From assembly GCA_019638085.1 (NCBI GenBank), contig JAHBUL010000006.1:124001-188000 (forward strand): 64,000 bases of DNA. Reading direction: 5' to 3'. The notes under the pieces are model-generated. The model saw only the letters and a program-made list of their open reading frames with translations, was not told the origin of the DNA and ran no database searches. Positions 42,890 to 50,974 of the stretch are shown piece after piece; the stretch's first letter is position 1, and the number at the start of each line of letters is the position of its first letter. Origin of the DNA: Flavobacteriales bacterium (GTDB lineage: Bacteria > Bacteroidota > Bacteroidia > Flavobacteriales_F > PHOS-HE28). The translations under genes were made by a program, and so were the position numbers.

Positions 42890-43483
42890 TCACTTCCCCA
42901 TCTTCTCCATCTCCTTGTCGAAGGTCTCCTTGAACTTCTCGTAGTCGTAGTCGATCTTCAACTTATCGTCCTTGCTGAGGCGCTCGTTGTAGGCTGCGAG
43001 CAGGTCCTGCGCACTGAGTTCGATGGCCACGTAGCACTTGTAATTTCCTGTGCCGTCCACCTTCATCATCTTCTCGCAGATGGTACGTGTGCCGGTGAGC
43101 TTCTGGTCCACCACTTCGCGGGTGAGTCCTTCAAAGCGCTCGGCGATCTCCTCCTTGTTGTTCATCTCGCGGCTGTTCACGTAGTTGTCGATCACGCTCT
43201 TCACCTGCGTGTTGATCGCACTGGCCATGTCAGCACGCGCGTTGGAGAGGGCCTTCTTCTTCGCTGTGGCCTGGTCCATGCTCTCGCCGAGGTTGTTGGC
43301 GCGGAAGTTCTTCTCATCGGTAAAGAACTCGGGGCCCGAGCAGAGCACCTTCACTTCGGTCTCGCCACTGGGTGGCTTAGCGGCCTCGGCTGCTTTCTTT
43401 TTGCCTTTGCAGGCGCTCAGCCCGCCAACAAGCATCAAGCCCATGAAGGCGATCGATGCGATCTTGGATGTAGTGGTTCTCAT
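42890..43483 (-). CDS. Small LPP20-like lipoprotein
   Basis: A 197-residue protein with a lipobox (MLVGGLSACKGK). The mature part has LPP20-like features: an Ala-rich helical stretch DQATAKKKALSNARADMASA, then QVKSVIDNYVNSREMNNKEE, and a short YKCYVAIELSAQDLLAAYNE. It is the last gene of a minus-strand group with an LPP20 protein, a CsgG-like protein and a DUF4476 protein. ATG 43483 gives the lipoprotein signal; the frame is open upstream. Predicted to sit in the outer membrane. Function unknown. Confidence 0.78.
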   Translation of the reverse strand: MRTTTSKIASIAFMGLMLVGGLSACKGKKKAAEAAKPPSGETEVKVLCSGPEFFTDEKNFRANNLGESMDQATAKKKALSNARADMASAINTQVKSVIDNYVNSREMNNKEEIAERFEGLTREVVDQKLTGTRTICEKMMKVDGTGNYKCYVAIELSAQDLLAAYNERLSKDDKLKIDYDYEKFKETFDKEMEKMGK

Positions 43484-43551
43484 GGTCTTCGTTTTTTTGG
43501 TGGTTGTGGTTATGTATCTTCCAATGGCGTGCCAAAGTGCGCAATGTAGCG

Positions 43552-45009
43552 TCACTGTTGAAGTAGCGTGTTGATCATGGCGGGCAAAAGATCGTTCCGA
43601 AGGTCCTGCGCGGCCTTTTTGTAGGCATCGATCCCGGCTTTCCGGTAATCGAGTTGGATCCCCTTGATACCCTGCTTGCCGCTTTCGTGCACGACCTCTC
43701 CGCTGCGCTGATCGGTCACCTTGAGCACCTCGTCCAAGGCCACGGTGAAAAAGCCGTTGCTCTCCCCCATTTCCCGGGTGCTTGCATTCATCTCGATGAT
43801 CAAGTCGGCTTCCGTCGGCCGGTCCACTGCACGGAAACCGGTGGCTGTCAGCTCCTGCTTCAGCACCAAGGATAGCGGTGCATCGTTCATGCGTTGACCC
43901 AGATTGCTTTCCGCTCCTTTGAAGAAGACCTTGGGCATCACGCGATCGATGGGCACATGTGCTTCCGTGGCCGTGAGGCTGCCGATAAGTGGTGCAGTGA
44001 ATGCCGGGTCCAGGTCCTTGCTCACCAATGCATCCATATCCAAACGCACCACCACGGCAGGTGCTGGGGCTGTGAGGTCAAGCCGCTGCACGGTGGTGCG
44101 GGCCCGCCCTTCGGCATCGGTGTTCCGGCTCTCGGTGACCTTCCCCACATGCCCCGGATATTCAATGATGATGGGCAATTGAGGCAATGCTTGTGCTCTA
44201 TCCCCATAGACGGCAGTGATCAGCAGTTCCCGTTTGAACCGGTTTGACCAATCCACCACGCAACGCTCCGGAAGTACGGTCAAACGCACTCCGCTTGCCA
44301 TACGCTGCAGATCGTTGAAGAGTTCATTCGCCAAGGGCACTGAGCGGCCTTCCACGGTCACTTGATCATTCTCACCCCAATACTCCTTCATGGCGATCAA
44401 TGCGCGCAGGTCCAGGTCGAATGCGCTCCGGAGGTCACCCTTGCTCAGGCCTGCCTTGGCGCGACCATACAGGTCCGTGGCCTGGTCGATGGCCTTCTGC
44501 TTCCGCTCCGCTTTGATCCGTGCGTGCTCGCTCTTGTCCAACCGGTAGTAGATCCAGTACTGATCCCGATCCTCAAAACTGTCCACCAGCTCATAGCCTT
44601 CGAGGCGCTCCTTGGTGCTGGTATTGATGGTACTGGTGAATTCCTCATCGAACTTGTACTTGCGGTCCAAGGTGTAGAGCAGACTGTTGCCTTCCACGGT
44701 CACGCTGATCTCACTGGCCAGGTCGTTCAGCGCGTTCTTCTTCGCAGCCTCCTGATAGTCGGGCCGTGCCTTGGAGGCTACACCGATGCCGATGTATGCC
44801 ATGCTGGTCACCGGCCTCGCATTCAGCCATGCGGGTCGCTGGACCTCGCTTACTGCAGGGCTCACCACCGGTGCTACGGCTTGCTTCGCCTTGCAAGCGG
44901 AAAGAGAGAAGACCAGAAAGGCGATCCAGAAGGTGGAACTGACGCGACCGCGGCCTCGAAGCCGGGTCATCGCCACCTTTTCTTCCTTCCCTCCCACGTT
45001 CAGATTCAT
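43552..45009 (-). CDS. LPP20-family lipoprotein with large C-terminal domain
   Basis: A 485-residue lipoprotein (lipobox FSLSACKAK, about residue 38 from ATG 45009; ATG at residue 14 is an alternative). The N-terminal part has the LPP20 pattern: YIGIGVASKARPDYQEAAKK, NALNDLASEISVTVEGNSLL, YWIYYRLDKSEHARIKA. The remaining about 300 residues are less recognisable (RSVPLANELFNDLQRMASGV, then VVVRLDMDALVSKDLDPAFT, TGFRAVDRPTEADLIIEMNA) and may bind other envelope parts. Its ATG overlaps the stop of the CsgG-like gene (ATGA), so the two are translationally coupled. Confidence 0.8.
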   Translation of the reverse strand: MNLNVGGKEEKVAMTRLRGRGRVSSTFWIAFLVFSLSACKAKQAVAPVVSPAVSEVQRPAWLNARPVTSMAYIGIGVASKARPDYQEAAKKNALNDLASEISVTVEGNSLLYTLDRKYKFDEEFTSTINTSTKERLEGYELVDSFEDRDQYWIYYRLDKSEHARIKAERKQKAIDQATDLYGRAKAGLSKGDLRSAFDLDLRALIAMKEYWGENDQVTVEGRSVPLANELFNDLQRMASGVRLTVLPERCVVDWSNRFKRELLITAVYGDRAQALPQLPIIIEYPGHVGKVTESRNTDAEGRARTTVQRLDLTAPAPAVVVRLDMDALVSKDLDPAFTAPLIGSLTATEAHVPIDRVMPKVFFKGAESNLGQRMNDAPLSLVLKQELTATGFRAVDRPTEADLIIEMNASTREMGESNGFFTVALDEVLKVTDQRSGEVVHESGKQGIKGIQLDYRKAGIDAYKKAAQDLRNDLLPAMINTLLQQ

Positions 45010-46388
45010 GGCAGCTTGCTCGCGAGTTCCTGTTGGATGGTACCGGCCGCAGCCGCAGAAGTGCTCCGTAACAGTTCGTTGGCGAGTACTGTGGTGCTTT
45101 TCACTTCCCTTGGTGCGGAGAGCAGCGAAGACAGGTCGCGGCGCGCACTGCTGCGCGTATCCACCGTACCATTCTGTTTGGGATAAAGCGCCTTCACGTT
45201 CCCGGAATAGCTGGCATACCATGCATGGTCATCAGCTTCGCGCTCCACCACTTTGCTCAGCAAGACCTGCCCTGTTTCCAAAGAGACCAATTTGAAGCTG
45301 AAGGAGATCATCGCCTTGTTCTCCTTGTAGAATTCCGTGTAGTTCACGGGCTTGTAGCGCGTCACGTATACCGACTCGTTCGTTTCGCTATTGAGTTCCT
45401 TCACCTGATAACTTTCGTAGCCCTCCTTCGTGCTTTTACGGGGACTTCCAGGCACTTCCTGATAGGAGATCACCGTGCCCATGACCACGGCCTGCGCACC
45501 CATCAGCTTACCGGCACTTACCGCAGTGGATTCATCCACCACGCCGGACATTCCCAAGCGTTGCTCATCGAGGATCTTCTGGATGTTGTCCCGGTCCACC
45601 ACGTGGATGAACGGATCGTTGATGTTTGTAAGTGCGGAGGTAACATAGGCTTGGAGCGTGGCGGCCTGCGCCGTCTGCATCTGGTTGCCCGCTACGTTGA
45701 AAGGAAGCACGGCGATGGCGTAGCGGCCCTTATCCACACATTGCTGCCGGAGTGCGGAAGCATCCTTGTAGATAGCGCTGCGCTCCATCACGCGGTTGAG
45801 GTCGGCATAGGCCTTACGGTATTGCCCGCCCGCCAGCGCTGCCTTACCTGAAAGGTACAACGGCTCCAAGTAGGCGATGTCCTGCAGGCTTCCGGCATCC
45901 TTGTACCCCGGTTCCAGCTTACCGATCTTGGCGAACGCCGCCTCCGCTGCCGCATAGTCCTTCTTCTCCAAGAGCTCATGGCCCTGGGTGTACAACTGCA
46001 CCAAATACTCCCCCTTCACCTGTTCGAAATCCGTCGTATAGCTATCCGGGATCTCCAAGCTCACCCCAACGCGTTGTACGCGTTCCTGGTAGTACTTGGC
46101 GTCGAGGTAGGCATTCACCGCAGCTTCCTTGTTGTCCCCCAAGCTGAATGCCTTGAAGAAGGCGCTCAGCTTATCGTTCAGCACCATCTGGCCGGTCTTC
46201 TTCAGGCCGATCTTCGCATCAATGTTCTTCGCGTTACGCACCGCGCTCTGCAAATACATGTCCGCAGCTTCCGCATACATGCCGCTGCCATCCAGCTTGG
46301 CGGCCTTCTTCGAGTACGACTTCGAGCCTGAGCACGCTGCCGTGAACAGAAGAAGGACCAGACCGATGACGAGGTGGAAAGCTTTCAT
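45006..46388 (-). CDS. CsgG-like lipoprotein
   Basis: A 460-residue lipoprotein (lipobox FTAACSGSK). The N-terminal half is helical and TPR-like (AAEAAFAKIGKLEPGYKDAG, KAYADLNRVMERSAIYKDAS). The C-terminal half carries a CsgG-type domain: RYAIAVLPFNVAGNQMQ, VTSALTNINDPFIHVVDRDN, IQKILDEQRLGMSGVVDE and KLMGAQAVVMGTVISYQE. CsgG forms outer-membrane secretion pores for curli; CsgG-like domains in other lineages also serve assembly of surface or periplasmic structures. Here the N-terminal TPR-like region and LPP20 neighbours suggest a distinct envelope complex. Function not established. Confidence 0.8.
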   Translation of the reverse strand: MKAFHLVIGLVLLLFTAACSGSKSYSKKAAKLDGSGMYAEAADMYLQSAVRNAKNIDAKIGLKKTGQMVLNDKLSAFFKAFSLGDNKEAAVNAYLDAKYYQERVQRVGVSLEIPDSYTTDFEQVKGEYLVQLYTQGHELLEKKDYAAAEAAFAKIGKLEPGYKDAGSLQDIAYLEPLYLSGKAALAGGQYRKAYADLNRVMERSAIYKDASALRQQCVDKGRYAIAVLPFNVAGNQMQTAQAATLQAYVTSALTNINDPFIHVVDRDNIQKILDEQRLGMSGVVDESTAVSAGKLMGAQAVVMGTVISYQEVPGSPRKSTKEGYESYQVKELNSETNESVYVTRYKPVNYTEFYKENKAMISFSFKLVSLETGQVLLSKVVEREADDHAWYASYSGNVKALYPKQNGTVDTRSSARRDLSSLLSAPREVKSTTVLANELLRSTSAAAAGTIQQELASKLP

Positions 46389-46418
46389 CTTGGTGGTGAT
46401 GATGGGATCAGGGGAGGA

Positions 46419-47375
46419 TCAACGGCTTTGAATGTAACTGTTCAGTTCATCAATGGAACTGGAGAAGCCGAAGGCGTCATTCACTTTGTAATAGTTGTTC
46501 GTGTCCATCACGTGGTCGTAGGCGAACTTGGCAAAATCCAGCTTACTGTCCTCGAAGCCGAAGAGTTCCATGATGCTCTTTACTTGGGAGGTGGACAAAC
46601 AATTGCTGCCCGCTATCTGCTTGGCCAGCGTGAGCTTGCTATCATCAAAACCCTTTGAATCGATGCTTTTCTTGGCATCGTCGAAATCCGCTGTGGACAT
46701 GGCTTGCCTACAACCACTTACGGTTACCGGGGTTTCCGGTGCCGGTGCCTGTGTGGAAGTACCCGTTGTAGTGGATGAACTATAGGTGGTCGTAGTAGTT
46801 GTCGTGGTGGTGGTTGAAGTACCACCCATGCCATCGGTAACGGCAACATTGAGACCCACCCCGTTCACCCCAATGCTCATGTTCACATTCCCGTCCGGCA
46901 CACCCTCCGTCGTGGTGATGGTGGTAGTGGACTTTGTGGTCGGATGGTCCGTGGCGATCACTTCCTGCGTGCTTGCAGGTGCTGGTGCATCCTCCGTGAA
47001 CTGGCTTGGGGTTGGCTTGGCGGCCGGTTCGGCACTGGCGGTGCCCAAAGGCGCTTGGCCTTGCATGCGGAGCACCTTTGCACCCTTCTTATTGGTGGTA
47101 ATGCGCAAGGTGTATTCCAGGCCCGGCTCCATCCAGCCGTTCTGCTTCAAGGTAGGGATCTGCTTATCCTCGAAATTAACGATCAGCAGAGGTGTTTCAT
47201 TCCTGATCCCCTTAGCGATCACACGGGAGGCGGGCACTTCGTTCTTCACATCCCCATCGATCACCAAGGTGAACTTGTCCCCTTCATCGGAGAAGACGAC
47301 AATGTCGCTGGTTTGTGCACGAAGGCCTGAAACAAGGGCAAAAGCTGCGAAAATGAAGGCGTAGTGGCGTTCCAT
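46419..47375 (-). CDS. Exported DUF4476 protein with Thr-rich linker
   Basis: A 318-residue protein with a signal peptide (AAFALVSGLRAQ). The N-terminal domain is beta-rich (DIVVFSDEGDKFTLVIDGDV, then GWMEPGLEYTLRITTNKKGA). A long linker is low complexity, including a run of about ten Thr followed by Tyr/Ser-rich residues, which suits exposure outside the cell. The C-terminus is the DUF4476 domain (FDDAKKSIDSKGFDDSKLT, SNCLSTSQVKSIMELFGFED, LDFAKFAYDHV), a helical tail frequent in Bacteroidota. First gene of the operon with the CsgG-like and LPP20 genes. TACATTCG (47396-47403) is a -7 candidate. Confidence 0.8.
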   Translation of the reverse strand: MERHYAFIFAAFALVSGLRAQTSDIVVFSDEGDKFTLVIDGDVKNEVPASRVIAKGIRNETPLLIVNFEDKQIPTLKQNGWMEPGLEYTLRITTNKKGAKVLRMQGQAPLGTASAEPAAKPTPSQFTEDAPAPASTQEVIATDHPTTKSTTTITTTEGVPDGNVNMSIGVNGVGLNVAVTDGMGGTSTTTTTTTTTTYSSSTTTGTSTQAPAPETPVTVSGCRQAMSTADFDDAKKSIDSKGFDDSKLTLAKQIAGSNCLSTSQVKSIMELFGFEDSKLDFAKFAYDHVMDTNNYYKVNDAFGFSSSIDELNSYIQSR

Positions 47376-47395
47376 GTCAGTGGTTTTTGGAGTTG

Positions 47396-47403
47396 CGAAT
47401 GTA
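47396..47403 (-). promoter_or_regulatory. -7 box candidate for the CsgG/LPP20 operon
   Basis: TACATTCG on the minus strand, 20 nt before ATG 47375. It would drive the four-gene unit ending at the terminator 42840-42870. Confidence 0.35.
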
Positions 47404-47531
47404 ATCCGCGCTGCATAGGCAAGCCTTGTGCCAGATCCAATTTCCCGTTCCGGCGGTGCCAGCAACATGTCCGCTCGAACGAAGGACCAACCGTTCATGT
47501 AAGAGCTTTGCCGCGATGGTGAAGACACCGG

Positions 47532-47539
47532 TACTTTCG
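47532..47539 (+). promoter_or_regulatory. -7 box candidate for the MacAB-like operon
   Basis: TACTTTCG, 19 nt before the ATG at 47559. Divergent partner of the 47396 box. Confidence 0.35.
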
Positions 47540-47558
47540 TACCTGTCCCGACCCGAGC

Positions 47559-48266
47559 ATGATCCAACTGAAGAACATCCACAAATCCTACCACATGGGC
47601 AGCAATGTCCTGCAGGTATTGAAAGGCATCGACCTGCACATCCGGAAGGGCGAGATGGTGAGCATCATGGGCTCTTCAGGTTCGGGGAAAAGCACACTGC
47701 TGAACATCATCGGCATACTGGACAATGCGGATAGCGGAGAGTATCTGTTGGACGGACTGGCGATCAAGAACCTCACCGAGACCCGGGCCGCGGAGCTGCG
47801 CAGCAAATACTTGGGGTTTGTGTTCCAGAGCTTCAATCTGATCAACTTCAAGAACGCCATGGAGAACGTGGCCCTGCCGCTATACTACCAAGGGGTTTCC
47901 ACGCGGAAGCGGAATGAATTGGCCGTGGACATGTTGGCCAGCGTGGGCCTGAAGGACTGGGCACGCCACATGCCGAATGAATTGAGCGGAGGGCAGAAAC
48001 AACGTGTGGCCATCGCCCGTGCACTGATCGCCAACCCCAAGGTGATACTGGCTGACGAGCCCACGGGGGCCTTGGACAGCACCACCAGCGATGAGGTGAT
48101 GGAACTCTTGAAGAAGGTGAACAAGGAACTCGGGATGACGTTGGTGATCGTGACCCATGAACCCAATGTCGCAGCACTTACCGAGCGCATCATCCGCTTG
48201 AAGGATGGCGAGATCGAAAGCCACGATGGGCAACCCATAATTGAGCCGGCACATGTTCGACGCTGA
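47559..48266 (+). CDS. ABC transporter ATP-binding protein, MacB/LolD type
   Basis: A 235-residue ABC ATPase. Walker A GSSGSGKSTLLN, signature LSGGQKQRVAIARAL, Walker B VILADEPTGALD and the H-loop IVTHE are all intact. By sequence it is of the MacB/LolD class, which powers MacB-type permeases in three-component efflux or lipoprotein release. It is the first gene of a unit with two FtsX/MacB-type permeases and a MacA-like adaptor, so it likely drives efflux of an unknown substrate. The next gene starts inside its last codons (14-bp overlap, ATG 48253). Confidence 0.93.
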   Translation: MIQLKNIHKSYHMGSNVLQVLKGIDLHIRKGEMVSIMGSSGSGKSTLLNIIGILDNADSGEYLLDGLAIKNLTETRAAELRSKYLGFVFQSFNLINFKNAMENVALPLYYQGVSTRKRNELAVDMLASVGLKDWARHMPNELSGGQKQRVAIARALIANPKVILADEPTGALDSTTSDEVMELLKKVNKELGMTLVIVTHEPNVAALTERIIRLKDGEIESHDGQPIIEPAHVRR

Positions 48267-49497
48267 GAAATGGGCGGAGATATTCGACACCATCAGCAAG
48301 AACAAATTGCGGACGGTGCTCACCGGCTTCAGTGTGTTCTGGGGGATCTTCATGCTGATCATTCTCTTGGGGACCGGGAAAGGATTGAGCAACGGTTTCT
48401 CGTACAACTTCCGGAACACGGCGAAGAACACCATTGACATCTGGGGTGGCCAGACCACCAAACCGTGGCAGGGCCTTGCGGTGGACCGGGAGATCCAACT
48501 GGATACGCGCGATGTGGAGGCGATGCGCACCGCGATCCCTGGGCTTGAGCACATTACCGGCAACCTGCGTGTTTGGCGCGGGTCAAGCCAGCTGAGCCGT
48601 GGCAAGAATTACGGGAATTTCACTATCAGCGGTATAACTCCGGAATTCACCGAGCTGCAGGACCAACAGATCCTCCAAGGCCGGTTCATCAACGAAGTGG
48701 ACCAGATCCACACGCGTAAAGTGATCGTCCTGGCTGAGGATTCACGGGATGCCTTGTTCAAGGGCGAGGACCCGATCGATCAGTGGGTGCAGGTGAACAA
48801 CATCCCCTTCCAAGTGGTGGGCGTATATCGCTTTGAAAGCAGCGGTCGCGGGATGAACCAGAACAGCCAGGTCTTCATTCCCTTAAGCGTAGTGCAACGG
48901 GTTTTCAATGCGCAGCAGAGCGTGGATAAGATCACCTTCAGCTTCCTGGATGGATCGATACAAGGTGCAGAACAGGCAGCGAAGCGTGCAGTGGCCGTGC
49001 TGGCCTCCCGGCACCGCTTCGATCCCACGGATGACCGTGCGGTATACGTGAACAACAACGTGGAGAATGCGGAGGTTTTCGGGAAGATCTTCGGCGGGAT
49101 CAATGCCTTCCTGTGGATCATCGGCATCGGAACCATTGTTGCGGGCATCGTGGGGGTAAGCAACATCATGCTGATCGTGGTGAAGGAACGCACCCGCGAG
49201 ATCGGCATCCGCAAGGCACTGGGTGCCAAGCCCGCTGACGTGGTGGGCCAAGTGATCATGGAAGCGATCTTCGTGAGCGCGGTGGCGGGCTATTTCGGGC
49301 TGGTCTGCGGTGTGGGCCTGCTGGAATTCATCTCAGCCAATGTGCCCGGCAACGAAATGTTCCGGGATCCCACGGTCGATATTGGCGTAGCTCTTTGGGC
49401 CACGGCAGTCTTGGTAGTGGCCGGTGCATTGGCAGGACTGATCCCCGCGCGGCGAGCAGCAGCCATACGACCCATTGAAGCACTTCGGGACGAATGA
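48253..49497 (+). CDS. MacB-like ABC permease (first copy)
   Basis: A 414-residue permease. An N-terminal helix (NKLRTVLTGFSVFWGIFMLI) precedes a large periplasmic domain of about 230 residues. The C-terminal FtsX core has three helices; it contains GTIVAGIVGVSNIMLIVVKE, RTREIGIRKALGAKPADV and AGYFGLVCGVGLLEF. This is the MacB permease layout without a fused ATPase. The second copy at 49684 has the same layout, so the pair probably forms a heterodimer with the shared ATPase. The ATG at 48253 is coupled to the ATPase gene by overlap. Confidence 0.9.
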   Translation: MFDAEKWAEIFDTISKNKLRTVLTGFSVFWGIFMLIILLGTGKGLSNGFSYNFRNTAKNTIDIWGGQTTKPWQGLAVDREIQLDTRDVEAMRTAIPGLEHITGNLRVWRGSSQLSRGKNYGNFTISGITPEFTELQDQQILQGRFINEVDQIHTRKVIVLAEDSRDALFKGEDPIDQWVQVNNIPFQVVGVYRFESSGRGMNQNSQVFIPLSVVQRVFNAQQSVDKITFSFLDGSIQGAEQAAKRAVAVLASRHRFDPTDDRAVYVNNNVENAEVFGKIFGGINAFLWIIGIGTIVAGIVGVSNIMLIVVKERTREIGIRKALGAKPADVVGQVIMEAIFVSAVAGYFGLVCGVGLLEFISANVPGNEMFRDPTVDIGVALWATAVLVVAGALAGLIPARRAAAIRPIEALRDE

Positions 49498-49521
49498 GAA
49501 TGGGAAACCGCAAAGACGCAA

Positions 49522-49617
49522 GGTACTTGGTACCGGGTACCGGGTACCGGGTATTGGGTACCGCCTACTTGTCGTTCCTCGCGGCTTTGTACCCTGTCCC
49601 CAATACCCTGTACCCAA
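49522..49617. repeat. Heptamer array with inverted partner inside an operon (element D)
   Basis: Six heptamers run without a gap at 49522-49563: GGTACTT, three GGTACCG, GGTATTG, GGTACCG. A 26-bp gap follows, then four heptamers in the opposite sense (TACCCTG, TCCCCAA, TACCCTG, TACCCAA; 49590-49617). The parts can pair into a long hairpin. The phrases CGCAAAGACGCAA (49509-49521) and CCGTGCCTCCGTGCC (49648-49662) beside it are also repeat-like. It lies between the two permease genes. Confidence 0.85.
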
Positions 49618-49683
49618 CATCGTTCCGTGCTAACACGCTCTTCCCCGTGCCTCCGTGCCTGCGTGGTGTAAAACCAGCCCCCC

Positions 49684-50928
49684 ATGTTCGATAGTGAGCG
49701 CTGGAGCGAGATCTGGGTCACGCTCACCCGCAATAAATTACGGAGCGGGCTCACCATGTTCGGTGTGTTCTGGGGCATCTTCATGCTGGTGATCATGCTC
49801 GGCATGGGCAGGGGCCTGAGCAACGGTGTGTTGGGGGGATTCAGCGGCTGGGCCACGAACAGTTTCTTCATGTGGACCCAGAGCACATCCGTTCCTTACG
49901 CCGGTTTCAAACGCGGACGCCGGTTCAATTTCGACAACAGCGATATCGCGACCATCAAGGCCATTCCGGGGGTGGACCAAGTGGCTCCACGGTTGCAGCT
50001 CGGCGGCTATCGGGGGGCGAACAACGTGAACTACAAGGACAAGAACGGCGGCTTCAGCGTGAATGGCGATATGCCCTCGATCCTTCATTTCCAGAGCGCG
50101 AACATCACCGAAGGACGGTTCCTGAACGAGAAGGACATCAGTGATGAGCGGAAGGTGTGCGTGCTAGGGCCGGATGTGGTGAAGACGCTGTTCGGCATGG
50201 AAGACCCCATGGGCAAGTACATCCGGATCCAAGGGGTCTATTTCCAAGTGGTGGGCCTGCATGTACCGAAGGCATCGGCCATGCGCGACGATGGGCAAGC
50301 CAGCACCATCTACATCCCCTTCAGCACGTTCCAGAAAGCGTTCAACAGCATGAACATCGTGCATTGGTTCAGCATTAGCGCCAAGCCGGGCGTGAAAGTG
50401 TCCGACATCGAGGAGCGGGCGAAAAAGGAAATGGCCAAGCGCCACAAGGTCTCGCCGGACGATCCCTTGGCATTCGGTGGCTTCAACATGCAGGAGATGT
50501 ATGACAAGATGAACATGCTCTTCATTGCCATCGCCGCGTTGAGCTGGTTCGTGGGCACGCTCACGCTGATCGCCGGGGTGATCGGCATCAGCAACATCAT
50601 GCTGGTGATCGTGAAGGAACGCACCAAGGAGATCGGCATCCGACGTAGCATCGGTGCGAGACCTGGGAACATTACGGTACAGATCATGCTCGAAGCGCTT
50701 ACACTCACCTTCGTAGCAGGCTACTTCGGCCTGGTGGGAGGCATCGGTGTTCTCCAGCTCATCAACTCCATCCAGATCGACTCCGGCTTCTTCACCAACC
50801 CGGAAGTGGATCTCAACGTTGCGCTCACCGCTCTTGTCATCCTTATCATCAGCGGGCTGATCGCCGGGTACATCCCTGCGAAACGCGCATTAAGCATTAA
50901 ACCCGTGGACGCCCTCCGGGCGGAGTAG
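49684..50928 (+). CDS. MacB-like ABC permease (second copy)
   Basis: A 414-residue paralogue of the 48253 permease with the same length and layout: KLRSGLTMFGVFWGIFMLVI at the start, a periplasmic domain, then GTLTLIAGVIGISNIMLVIV, RTKEIGIRRSIGARPGN and AGYFGLVGGIGVLQL. The start is ATG 49684, just after the heptamer-rich spacer of about 185 bp that follows the first permease. The spacer may reduce or alter translation between the two copies. The adaptor gene follows 46 bp later. Heterodimer partner is the most likely role. Confidence 0.9.
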   Translation: MFDSERWSEIWVTLTRNKLRSGLTMFGVFWGIFMLVIMLGMGRGLSNGVLGGFSGWATNSFFMWTQSTSVPYAGFKRGRRFNFDNSDIATIKAIPGVDQVAPRLQLGGYRGANNVNYKDKNGGFSVNGDMPSILHFQSANITEGRFLNEKDISDERKVCVLGPDVVKTLFGMEDPMGKYIRIQGVYFQVVGLHVPKASAMRDDGQASTIYIPFSTFQKAFNSMNIVHWFSISAKPGVKVSDIEERAKKEMAKRHKVSPDDPLAFGGFNMQEMYDKMNMLFIAIAALSWFVGTLTLIAGVIGISNIMLVIVKERTKEIGIRRSIGARPGNITVQIMLEALTLTFVAGYFGLVGGIGVLQLINSIQIDSGFFTNPEVDLNVALTALVILIISGLIAGYIPAKRALSIKPVDALRAE

Positions 50929-50974
50929 GGGCGGAAGACCTTTCGCCCATACCCTGCCCAAGCAAACCCTCAAC

